From CAYONP01 sp964405335 (lineage in GTDB: Bacteria; Armatimonadota; UBA10988): a stretch of 16,060 bases of DNA. Location: contig CAYONP010000117.1 in assembly GCA_964405335.1 (NCBI GenBank), forward strand, positions 1 to 16,060, read 5' to 3'. The translations under genes and the position numbers were made by a program. Positions 6,462-13,077 of the stretch are shown in pieces. The notes beneath the pieces are model-generated. The model did no database searches, was not told the DNA's origin, and was given only the letters and a program-made list of their open reading frames with translations. Within the stretch, counting starts at the first letter, position 1. Each line of letters opens with the position of its first letter.

Positions 6462-8228
6462 ATGCTACATCGACGCCGTCGCCAAACCGGGCAGACGCTG
6501 GTCATGCTGGCCCTGTTCGGCGGCATGTTGATTGTCTGCCTGGCCATCGTGATCGATAACGGGACGCAGAACCGCGCCCGCGCCGAGTCGCAGGCCGTGG
6601 CCGACTCCGCTTCGCTGGCCGGCATCGCCGAGATTGCCGTCAGTCACGATCCCGACCTGGCCCGCGCGCTGGCGATTGAGTATTGCCGTAAGAACGGCTT
6701 CGTCGTCGGCCAGCGGGGCATCATGGCGATTGAGGCCTACGCCTACGACTCGACCACCGGCGCGCAGGACACCGAGACGGCCGACCGGTACCACGTCAAG
6801 ATCACCCGCCGCGCGTCGCAGTTCTTTGTCGCCGGGATGGGTGTCACCTGGGCCGAAACCAACACCATGTCGCGCTCGGCGCTGCTCAGCGCGGCGCCGG
6901 TCGACGTCAACCTCGAGCTCGGCCTCGACGCCAACTTCGGGCTCAACAAGGGCTATCCCGAGCAGGCCTCGCTGGCCATCCACGGGCCGCAGAGCGGCTA
7001 CGACCGCGGCGACCCGTATGCCACGCCGACCACCCAGCACGGATTCCCCAACGGCACCTACCAACCGAGCGGCCTGCGCTTCGACCTGGTGGTGCCGAGC
7101 GACCTGCAGGCGGCAAGCGGCTCGTCGCTGGTCCGCGTCGAGCTGTTCGACGCCGACTGCTACAACGACCCGGCGAAGTACACGCAGGGCAACCCGACTC
7201 ACGTGGTCCGCAGCCCGCAGATGCCGGCCGACACCGACGGCGATCCGACCGAGCCGGAAGAGGGTGGGATTGACGAGATCTTCCCGCCGGCGCCGTCGAT
7301 GGGCAGCACCAATCCGGCGCAGTTCCCGGCCCGCTCGACGCAGACCGAGTACACCTTGCTCGACCGCGACCTGAACATCATCGCCCAGGCGGCCTATGGC
7401 CCGTCGAGCAACACGCCGTTCTGGTATCACACCGAGGACCCCGGCACCGACCCGCTCAACGTGGCCGCGCACGCCGATCCGGCGCGGGCCCAGGGTGCGG
7501 TCGACCTGAAGTGGGTCACGCCCGAGGGGTTCGAGTTCGATACCGACACCCACCCGGGTCCGTACCGCATGATGGTCCGCTCGGCCTCCGGCTCGAGCGA
7601 GAACGGCTTCTCGTTGCGCATCAGCGCCCGACGCGACAGCGGCGTGGCCTATGATCCGCTGGTCCACGGCATGACCGGCACCAGCACGCTGTCGGTCTAT
7701 GCGCACGGCAAGGCGGTGGTGAACTTCATGGACGTCTCCGCGGCGCGGTTCACCGTCGCCTCGGTGCCGTCCGAGACGGTCTACGTGCGGATCCAGAACT
7801 TCGACACGGAAGTCGGCGCGGCGTCGCTCTGGTTCTCGATGACCAGTTTCGATCCGTCGATCGGCAGCTACCCCATCCTGTTCGACGCCCCGGCCGGAGC
7901 GGGCGGCCCCGAGGTGGTTGAGGACACCGACGGCAACAAGTACTACGTGCGCCTCAGCGGCACCCGCGCGCCGAACGCGCAGTGGCGGTCGAACCGGATC
8001 GACGTGCCCGACCCGGTGCCGGTGCCCGAGACCGATGGTAGCGGCAACCTGGTGTTCGACGCCCAGGGACGCGTCCGGATCGTCGACAACCGGGTCTTCG
8101 AGGGCGGCGAGGTGGCGGTCGAGTACCGCGCCGGCACCCCCGGCGCGCACGACACCTCGGGTTGGCAGTTCAGCTACTTCAAGCCGCAACTGGTGACCGG
8201 CGAGCAGGAGATTGTGCTCATTCGGTAG
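6462..8228 (+). CDS. TadE/G-like pilus-assembly-type membrane-anchored protein with a long extracytoplasmic domain
   Basis: The product has 588 aa. The ATG at 6462 is preceded by GGGG with a 7-nt gap and places the basic segment (HRRRRQTGQ) directly before the transmembrane helix; the frame is open further upstream, but nothing there looks coding. Residues 4-55 match the N-terminus of putative Flp pilus-assembly TadE/G-like proteins: basic residues, Q-T-L-V, a hydrophobic helix at 12-31, then D-N-G and a Q-A-V-A-D-S-A-S-L-A block. In the Tad system such proteins are minor pilin-like or membrane-anchored components. The remaining roughly 530 residues are beta-rich and would lie outside the cytoplasmic membrane, with recognisable blocks SLAIHGPQSGYDRGDPY (170-186) and RFDLVVPSDL. 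No tad ATPase, prepilin peptidase or secretin gene lies nearby, so this is an orphan or distal member. The exact role is inferred. Confidence 0.8.
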   Translation: MLHRRRRQTGQTLVMLALFGGMLIVCLAIVIDNGTQNRARAESQAVADSASLAGIAEIAVSHDPDLARALAIEYCRKNGFVVGQRGIMAIEAYAYDSTTGAQDTETADRYHVKITRRASQFFVAGMGVTWAETNTMSRSALLSAAPVDVNLELGLDANFGLNKGYPEQASLAIHGPQSGYDRGDPYATPTTQHGFPNGTYQPSGLRFDLVVPSDLQAASGSSLVRVELFDADCYNDPAKYTQGNPTHVVRSPQMPADTDGDPTEPEEGGIDEIFPPAPSMGSTNPAQFPARSTQTEYTLLDRDLNIIAQAAYGPSSNTPFWYHTEDPGTDPLNVAAHADPARAQGAVDLKWVTPEGFEFDTDTHPGPYRMMVRSASGSSENGFSLRISARRDSGVAYDPLVHGMTGTSTLSVYAHGKAVVNFMDVSAARFTVASVPSETVYVRIQNFDTEVGAASLWFSMTSFDPSIGSYPILFDAPAGAGGPEVVEDTDGNKYYVRLSGTRAPNAQWRSNRIDVPDPVPVPETDGSGNLVFDAQGRVRIVDNRVFEGGEVAVEYRAGTPGAHDTSGWQFSYFKPQLVTGEQEIVLIR

Positions 8229-8234
8229 CCGGCG

Positions 8235-8270
8235 AACCGGTTGACAAGCCGCTTCTCGGCGATCCAGACT
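8235..8270 (+). promoter_or_regulatory. Candidate promoter and palindromic operator of the toxin-antitoxin pair
   Basis: A perfect -35 TTGACA lies at 8241-8246. An 18-nt spacer leads to a weak CAGACT (8265-8270, 3 of 6). AACCGGTT (8235-8242) is a perfect palindrome overlapping the -35, where a ribbon-helix-helix antitoxin could autorepress, as is usual for VapB-type systems. The start codon is only 16 nt after the proposed -10, so the leader would be very short. Low certainty. Confidence 0.35.
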
Positions 8271-8286
8271 GGGCCCGGAGCACCCA

Positions 8287-8541
8287 TTGCGCACGACGCT
8301 GGAACTCGATCAGGAGCTGCTTTCGGCTGCCCAGGCAGTCGCTGAAGCGCAGCGGGTCAGCCTCGACGCCGCGGTCTCGCAGCTCCTGCGGCTAGGGCTC
8401 GAACGAGTGGCACCGTTCGAGCGGGTCGGCGGATTCGTCGTCTTTCCCGTCGGCGACGACGCCCCTGGCTTTGGTCTGGAGGAGGTCCGCTCGGCCCTCG
8501 CCGGCGAAGGTGTCGCAGCGGCCTCCAAGCCCTCGCGGTGA
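8287..8541 (+). CDS. VapB-type antitoxin (ribbon-helix-helix)
   Basis: The product has 84 aa. The start is a TTG at 8287, supported by GGAG at 8277-8280 with a 6-nt spacer and by protein homology beginning exactly there: MRTTLELDQELL, a beta strand then helices, is the usual start of ribbon-helix-helix antitoxins (residues 1-42). The C-terminal half (FVVFPVGDDAPGFGLEEVRSAL) is the part that in such proteins wraps and inhibits the toxin. Its stop overlaps the start of the PIN-domain toxin by 4 nt, so the pair is translationally coupled. In known VapBC systems the antitoxin neutralises the toxin and represses the operon. The assignment is strong because of the neighbour; the exact subfamily is uncertain. 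Confidence 0.85.
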   Translation: MRTTLELDQELLSAAQAVAEAQRVSLDAAVSQLLRLGLERVAPFERVGGFVVFPVGDDAPGFGLEEVRSALAGEGVAAASKPSR

Positions 8542-8984
8542 CGACCTACCTGCTCGATGTCAACGTGCTCTTGGCGCTGATGTGGCGCAATCACCGGCAA
8601 CATCATGCGGCGCAAGCCTGGTTCGGCGCCGAAAGCGGCCGGCGGTGGGCCACCTGCGCGGTCACCCAGGCTGGATTCGTTCGGCTCTGCTGCAATCCTA
8701 TCGTGGTCGGCCGCCGTGTTGACCCGTCCGAGGCGCTGCTGGTCCTGGCTACCAACACCGCGGCGCCAGCCCACGAGTACTGGCTCGAGTTGCCGCCGGT
8801 GGCCATCGCGCTCGCGCCGTTTGCTTCGCGGTTGGTAGGCCACCAGCAGCTCACCGACGCCTATCTGCTCAGCCTCGCCGAAGCCCGCGGTGGTATCCTG
8901 GCCACGTTTGACCAGCGCCTAAGTTCGCTGCTGCCCGCCGGCTCGCCGACCACGCAGCACCTCGAGACGCTGACCGGTGGCTAG
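8538..8984 (+). CDS. vapC: VapC-type PIN-domain ribonuclease toxin
   Basis: The product has 148 aa, a normal VapC length. The GTG at 8538 overlaps the antitoxin TGA (GTGA), and the product begins TTYLLDVNVLLALMW, a classic PIN first strand with Asp7. Other conserved features are VTQAGFVRL (42-50), LTDAYLLSLA (105-114, Asp107) and ILATFDQRL (120-128, Asp125). PIN domains use three or four acidic residues to bind Mg or Mn and cut RNA. Here the position usually held by Glu in the T-E-x-G-F-x-R block is Gln44; I recall this in a subset of VapC proteins with the same DVNVL start. The family cleaves tRNA or rRNA to arrest growth until the antitoxin neutralises it. Activity here is inferred. Confidence 0.9.
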   Translation: MTTYLLDVNVLLALMWRNHRQHHAAQAWFGAESGRRWATCAVTQAGFVRLCCNPIVVGRRVDPSEALLVLATNTAAPAHEYWLELPPVAIALAPFASRLVGHQQLTDAYLLSLAEARGGILATFDQRLSSLLPAGSPTTQHLETLTGG

Positions 8985-9009
8985 CGCCGCCGCGGATCGC
9001 GCCGCGCAG

Positions 9010-9033
9010 GGATCGGCCACGCCCCGGCGATCC
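9010..9033. other. Imperfect hairpin between the toxin and the enolase-superfamily gene
   Basis: GGATCG (9010-9015) pairs with CGATCC (9028-9033), extended inward by CC/GG past a single-base bulge. No T-tract follows. It could be a weak terminator of the toxin-antitoxin operon or an operator for the next gene; chance is possible. Confidence 0.25.
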
Positions 9034-9051
9034 TGATCCCCGGAGCCGACG

Positions 9052-10141
9052 ATGACCATCGCCCGCCTCGACACCTTCACCACCCGCGCGCTCTGCTTCG
9101 TCAAGGTGACCAGCGACGACGGATCGGTCGGCTGGGGGCAGTGCGCGCCGTTCAACGCCGACATCACCGCCACGGCCTTCTGGCGCCAGATTGCGCCGGT
9201 CGCGCTCGGCGCCGACGCGCTCGAGGTCGAGACCTTGTCGCGGCGAGTGATCGAGGCGAACTACAAGTTCCCCTGGTCGTACGTCTGCCGCGGGCTGGCG
9301 GGGCTCGATACCGCGCTCTGGGACCTGCGCGGCCGGCTCGAAGGCAAGTCAGTCTGCGAGCTGCTCGGCGGCGTGCCGCGACCGTTCCCGGTCTATGGCT
9401 CATCGATGCGGCGCGACATCGCCCCGGCCGACGAGGCGGCGCGGCTGGTCCGGCTGCGCGACGAGCTGGGCTACACCGCGTTCAAGCTCCGTGTCGGCAG
9501 CGTCTGCGGGCACGACCAGGACGAGTCGCCCGGCCGCACCGAGGCGCTGATCGAAACGGTCCGCCGCGCCGTGGGCGATCAGGTCAAGCTGCTGGTCGAC
9601 GGCAATAGCTGCTATTCGCCGGCGCGGGCGATCGAAGTCGGCCGGCGGCTCGAGGCCTTCGGCTATGTCCACTTCGAGGAGCCCTGTCCCTGGTGGGAGC
9701 TCGAGCAGACGGCCGAGGTCGCTGCGGCTTTGGACATCGACGTCGCCGGCGGCGAGCAGGACAACGACCTGGCCCAGTGGCGGCGGATTGATCAGGATGC
9801 GCGCGGTCGACGTGGTGCAGCCCGACGTCTGCTACCTCGGCGGGCTGACCCGCAGCCTCGCGGTCGCCCGCATGGCCGCGGCCGAGGGCCTCAAGTGCGT
9901 GCCGCACTCGGCCAACCACTCGCTGGTGACGGTCTTCGCGCTGCACCTGATGGGCGCGATCGAGAACGCCGGCGACTATGTCGAGTTCAGCATCGAGCCG
10001 AGCGGCTGGACCGACGGGCTATTCACGCCGCCGCTGCGCTGCGTCGATGGCGCGGTGGCGATTCCCGCCGGCCCGGGCTGGGGCGTCGAGCTCAGCGAGT
10101 CCTGGTTGGCGGCCGCCGAGTGGCAATCGTCGTCGGCCTGA
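9052..10141 (+). pseudogene. Mandelate racemase/muconate lactonizing enzyme family protein, frameshifted near 9788
   Basis: The start is an ATG at 9052 with GGAG 6 nt upstream. The N-terminal cap domain and barrel read in one frame up to QWRRI (residue 246). The next barrel strand, VDVVQPDVCYLGG, continues in the +1 frame to a TGA ending at 10141. Removing one T of 9788-9789 restores a 362-aa protein, the normal size for the family. All expected features are then present: Lys145-x-Arg147 at the end of strand 2, metal ligands Asp183, EEP (209-211) and Glu235, the Asp258/His285 dyad and Glu315. The family abstracts the proton alpha to a carboxylate, as in sugar-acid dehydratases, racemases and epimerases. 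Arg in place of the second Lys of KxK suggests that the His/Asp dyad is the base, more like an acid-sugar dehydratase. The uncorrected frame runs to 10221 as nonsense. Either a real pseudogene or a sequencing indel; the C-terminal half shows no other decay. Confidence 0.85.
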
Positions 10142-10187
10142 AGGGAGCCGGTCCGGCGGACAGAACCCTCCGCGCCGGAGCAGTCGG

Positions 10188-11054
10188 ATGCAGCATCGGA
10201 TCCTCGGCAAGACCGGCCTGAGAGTATCAGAAGTGGGTTTCGGCGGCGGGCCGGCGGGCATCGCCGGGTACCTTGGGCGGTATGATCCGAACGATGACAC
10301 CGACCGCCGCGCGATGCTCGACGCGCTGGACTTCGCGCTCGACATCGAGCTCAACTTCCTCGACACCGCGCCGGCCTATGGCGACGGCATCGGCGAGAGC
10401 CTGTACGGCGAGGTGGTCGGCCGGCGGCGCGATGAGTGCGTCGTCTCGACCAAGTTCGCCGCGCGCGACGCCGAGGGGATCCGCCGGTCGTGCGAAGAGA
10501 GCCTGACCCGGCTGCGCACCGACCACCTCGACATCTTGCAGTTCCACGGCGCGGTCTATACCGATGACGAGGTCGAGGGCATCCTCGAGCGCGGTGGGCT
10601 GGAGACCCTCGAGGCGCTGCGCGACGAGGGCAAGGTGCGGTTCATCGGTTTCACCGGCGAGGCGCCGAACAGCGCCATGCGGCGGCTGGTCGCCAGCGGC
10701 CGGTTCGACGTCATGCAGGTGCGCTACAACCTGATGTACCAGGAGGCCTACGACCTGGTCGCCGGGCGCGGGATCATGGCCCAGGCCGAGAAGCTGGAGA
10801 TGGGCATGACCCTGATGCGACCGCTGACCAGCGGGCTGTTCGGCCGCTGGCTCGAGTCCGCCGCGCCGCAGGTGGCCAGCCAGCTCGACCTGCCGGCGCT
10901 GTTGCTCAACTGGGTGCTGAGCAACCCGCTGATGGACGTGGCGATCGTCGGCATGAGGTCGGTCGACGAGGTGCGGCGGAACAGCGAGATTTCGGACGAT
11001 GTGGCCTCGCGGCTGGACCTGAAGGAGCTACACCGGCGGGTCTATGAGCGGTAG
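10188..11054 (+). CDS. Aldo/keto reductase family oxidoreductase
   Basis: The product has 288 aa. The ATG at 10188 follows GGAG by 7 nt and the product begins QHRILGKTGLRVSEVGFGGG, the usual start of an aldo/keto reductase. The catalytic tetrad is complete: Asp59 and Tyr64 in LDTAPAYGDG, Lys89 in VVSTKFA, His120 in LQFHG. VGMRSVDEVRRN (254-265) corresponds to the nucleotide-phosphate binding end of the barrel. The family performs NAD(P)H-dependent carbonyl reduction or sugar oxidation in the cytoplasm. It lies 46 nt after the enolase-superfamily gene, so both probably belonged to one sugar or sugar-acid catabolic unit; the substrate cannot be told. The TAG stop (11052-11054) lies inside the first unit of the palindromic repeat array. 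Confidence 0.9.
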   Translation: MQHRILGKTGLRVSEVGFGGGPAGIAGYLGRYDPNDDTDRRAMLDALDFALDIELNFLDTAPAYGDGIGESLYGEVVGRRRDECVVSTKFAARDAEGIRRSCEESLTRLRTDHLDILQFHGAVYTDDEVEGILERGGLETLEALRDEGKVRFIGFTGEAPNSAMRRLVASGRFDVMQVRYNLMYQEAYDLVAGRGIMAQAEKLEMGMTLMRPLTSGLFGRWLESAAPQVASQLDLPALLLNWVLSNPLMDVAIVGMRSVDEVRRNSEISDDVASRLDLKELHRRVYER

Positions 11055-11280
11055 GTCGCGCCATGCGCGACGGTTGGTCGCGCCCCGCGCGGCGGCGCGC
11101 ATGGCGCGCCCAACCATCGTGACGGCGCGCATGGTGCGCCCTACCACGGCGGCGGTAGGTCGCGCCCCGCGCGACGGCGCGCATGGCGCGCCCTACCATC
11201 GCGACGGCGCGCATGGCGCGCCCTACCATCGCGGCGGTAGGTCGCGCCTTGCGCGACGGCGCGCATGGCGCGCCCTACCT
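11050..11280. repeat. Palindromic repeat array with an 82-bp higher-order period
   Basis: Nine copies of one GC-rich element fill the space between two convergent genes. Four forward units (GGTAGGTCGCGCC start, 23 nt) begin at 11050, 11072, 11154 and 11236. Five reverse units (GGCGCGCCCTACC end) begin near 11091, 11121, 11173, 11203 and 11255. The order is F F R R F R R F R. From 11072 the set F-R-R repeats with an exact 82-bp period: 11072-11153, 11154-11235, then a partial copy to 11280. The first two 82-bp units differ at about 7 positions, and two 30-nt reverse units (11173-11202, 11203-11232) are identical. Each adjacent F and R can form a stem of 12 pairs in 13 with a central mismatch. 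The array probably acts as a bidirectional terminator or is a REP-type mobile palindrome; no transposase is visible. Confidence 0.9.
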
Positions 11281-12078
11281 GCGCAACACCGCCAGACTCG
11301 TCTCGGCCAGCCAGACCAACTTGTGCCGGCCGAGCAGCTCGTTCAGCGCGCGGGTGACGCCGGGCATCTGGGCGTAGTCGTGCCAGACAATCAGCCCGCC
11401 CGGCTTGACCATGCGCAGTGCCGACTCGCCGTCCTTGGCCACGTCCTCGTAAGTGTGGCTGCCGTCGATGAAGAGGAACTCGACCCGGCCCTCCAGCGCG
11501 CTCCAGTCATAGGTTGTGGTGTCGGCGCGGACCTGCTCGATCTTCGCCGCCTGCGGCGTGCCGGCGAAGATGCGGCCCGGCTGACCGAGCCCGAACTGCC
11601 GGAAATCGGGCCCGGCGCCCTCGCCCGCGGCGGCGGCGTGGTCGGGTAGGTCGAAGGTGATCACCCGCGCCTCGTCGGGTGCGTGGGCGGCCAGGTTGAG
11701 CGTCGTGCGGCCGCTGGCGGTGCCGATCTCGACCATCAGCTTCGGCCGCCGCGCGCGGACCAGGGCGCAGAGCAGGAACAGCTCGTCGAGGGTGACGCTG
11801 CCCGGCTGGCGGACCGGCCGCAGCAGCTCGATGCCCTCGAGCTCGACCTCGGGGAAGGCGGTCGCCGGCGGCGTCTGCGGGATCAGCGCCGGCACGCCCT
11901 CGGTGTCGGCCAGAAAGGTCCGGCCGGCATAGCCGACCACCAGGTGCCGCAGGTAGGCCCGGGCGACCAGAGCGCCCTCGCGGAGGTAGAGCCAGCAGAC
12001 GGCCGGATTGGCGACCATGATCACGCGGCCCAGGCGGGCCAGCAGGCGGCGGAACGGCACCCGGGCGGGCTGGCTCAT
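11275..12078 (-). CDS. Class I SAM-dependent methyltransferase
   Basis: The product has 267 aa. The ATG at 12078 has GGAG (12087-12084) 5 nt upstream. A Rossmann-type methyltransferase domain occupies about residues 95-267: VEIGTASGRTT (116-126) is the SAM-binding motif I, FDLPD (142-146) is the acidic end of strand 2, FLFIDGSHTYEDV (201-213) is the strand 4 block typical of the Methyltransf_24 type, and GGLIVWHDY (227-235) follows. The N-terminal 90 residues are less conserved and include a hydrophobic segment (20-31), perhaps membrane-associated. Methyltransferases of this type often act on sugars or small molecules next to glycosyltransferases, which fits the divergent GT2 gene; the substrate is not known. 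Its TAG stop (11277-11275) lies in the last repeat unit of the array. Confidence 0.85.
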   Translation of the reverse strand: MSQPARVPFRRLLARLGRVIMVANPAVCWLYLREGALVARAYLRHLVVGYAGRTFLADTEGVPALIPQTPPATAFPEVELEGIELLRPVRQPGSVTLDELFLLCALVRARRPKLMVEIGTASGRTTLNLAAHAPDEARVITFDLPDHAAAAGEGAGPDFRQFGLGQPGRIFAGTPQAAKIEQVRADTTTYDWSALEGRVEFLFIDGSHTYEDVAKDGESALRMVKPGGLIVWHDYAQMPGVTRALNELLGRHKLVWLAETSLAVLRR

Positions 12079-12141
12079 GGTCTCTCCGCCGCCGCCGCAG
12101 GAGCCGCGCGGCCGGCGCGCAATCTCGGCCTGGGGCAGCGC
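12079..12141. promoter_or_regulatory. Short divergent promoter region between the methyltransferase and glycosyltransferase genes
   Basis: Only 63 bp separate two divergent start codons. The region contains the two ribosome binding sites (GGAGAGA on the minus strand at 12087-12081, GGGG on the plus strand at 12132-12135). It is too GC-rich for a recognisable -10 box, so one or both promoters may lie inside the neighbouring coding sequence. Confidence 0.4.
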
Positions 12142-13077
12142 ATGGATCTGCGCATCTCAATCGTCAACTATAACACCCGCGACCTGCTCGACGCCTGCCT
12201 GGCCAGCATCGCCGCGAACCCGCCGGCCGGCGACTGGGAGGTCGCCGTGGTCGACAACGGCTCGCGCGACGGCAGCCTCGAGATGGTCCGGGCCAAACAT
12301 CCCTGGGTGATCCTCATGCCGACCGGCGCCAACCTCGGCTATGCCGGCGGGAACAACCTCGCCCTGCGGCGCAGCCGGGCGCGCTACGACCTGGTGCTCA
12401 ACAGCGATATCGAGGTCCACCCCGGCTGCCTGCAGCAGATGGTCGACTACCTCGACGCCCAGCGCGACGTCGGCATGTGCGGCGCGCGGCTGATCTTGCC
12501 CGATGGCAGCATTCAGGATAGCTGCGCCCGTGGTTTGACGTTGCGTCGATATGCGACGCAGCAGTTGCTGCTCGACCGCGCCGGTCTGACCCGCCTGCTC
12601 GGCGGCGAGTACTGGCTCGACAGCTCGGCCATCACGGCGCCGGCCGAACTGGAGCAGCTCTCGGGCGCCTGCATGATGTGCCGCCGCGAGGCGATCGAAC
12701 AGGTCGGCCTGATGGACGAGGGCTACTGGATGTACTGCGAGGACACCGACTGGTGCCGGCGCTTTGTGCAGGCGGGCTGGAAGCTCGTCTACCTGCCGCA
12801 GGCGACGATGCTGCACCACCTCGGTGGCAGCTCGAAGACCGCCCGCGCCGAGATGGTCGCCGCTTACCAGTTCGCCGCCACGCGGTACTTCACGCGCCAC
12901 CACGGCGCGGCGGCCGGCCTGCTCGCCCGCTGGCTCGGCATCGCCGGCGCGGCGGCGCGGCTGAAACTGTGGCTCGGCGCCTGGCTGCTCCGCCGTCAGG
13001 CGGGTGACCTGGCCCAGGCCCGGCTGTTCCTGCGCACGCTGGGCCTGGTGCTGAGTCGCCGGGGAGGCAAGCCATGA
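12142..13077 (+). CDS. Family 2 glycosyltransferase, rhamnosyltransferase-like
   Basis: The product has 311 aa. The ATG at 12142 is preceded by GGGG (12132-12135) and starts directly at the first Rossmann strand, LRISIVNYNT. Motifs in order: VVDNGSRDGS (36-45, nucleotide-sugar binding), NLGYAGGNN (64-72), LNSDIEV (86-92, DxD-like metal site), GACMMCRREAIEQVG (175-189), and DEGYWMYCEDTDWCRR (192-207, the acceptor/base ED-D motif), then LHHLGGSS. This order is typical of cytoplasmic GT-A enzymes that add rhamnose or similar sugars to a lipid-linked or polysaccharide acceptor. The C-terminal tail (245-311) is amphipathic and may dock on the membrane. Its TGA overlaps the ATG of the fusion-protein gene by 4 nt, tying sugar transfer to the exporter genes. 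The sugar and acceptor are inferred only in general. Confidence 0.88.
   Translation: MDLRISIVNYNTRDLLDACLASIAANPPAGDWEVAVVDNGSRDGSLEMVRAKHPWVILMPTGANLGYAGGNNLALRRSRARYDLVLNSDIEVHPGCLQQMVDYLDAQRDVGMCGARLILPDGSIQDSCARGLTLRRYATQQLLLDRAGLTRLLGGEYWLDSSAITAPAELEQLSGACMMCRREAIEQVGLMDEGYWMYCEDTDWCRRFVQAGWKLVYLPQATMLHHLGGSSKTARAEMVAAYQFAATRYFTRHHGAAAGLLARWLGIAGAAARLKLWLGAWLLRRQAGDLAQARLFLRTLGLVLSRRGGKP

Noticed and set aside
6465..8294. 609-codon minus-strand frame opposite the TadE/G-like gene
   Set aside because: Composition is typical of an antisense shadow, and the plus strand has a recognisable membrane-anchored N-terminus.
11050..11280. CRISPR array
   Set aside because: Units are palindromic, occur in both orientations, have no unique spacers of constant length, and no cas gene is nearby.
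11044..11649. 201-codon plus-strand frame through the repeat array
   Set aside because: It reads repeated GRAPRDGAHGAPY-like peptides from the palindromes, then the antisense of the methyltransferase; not a real gene.
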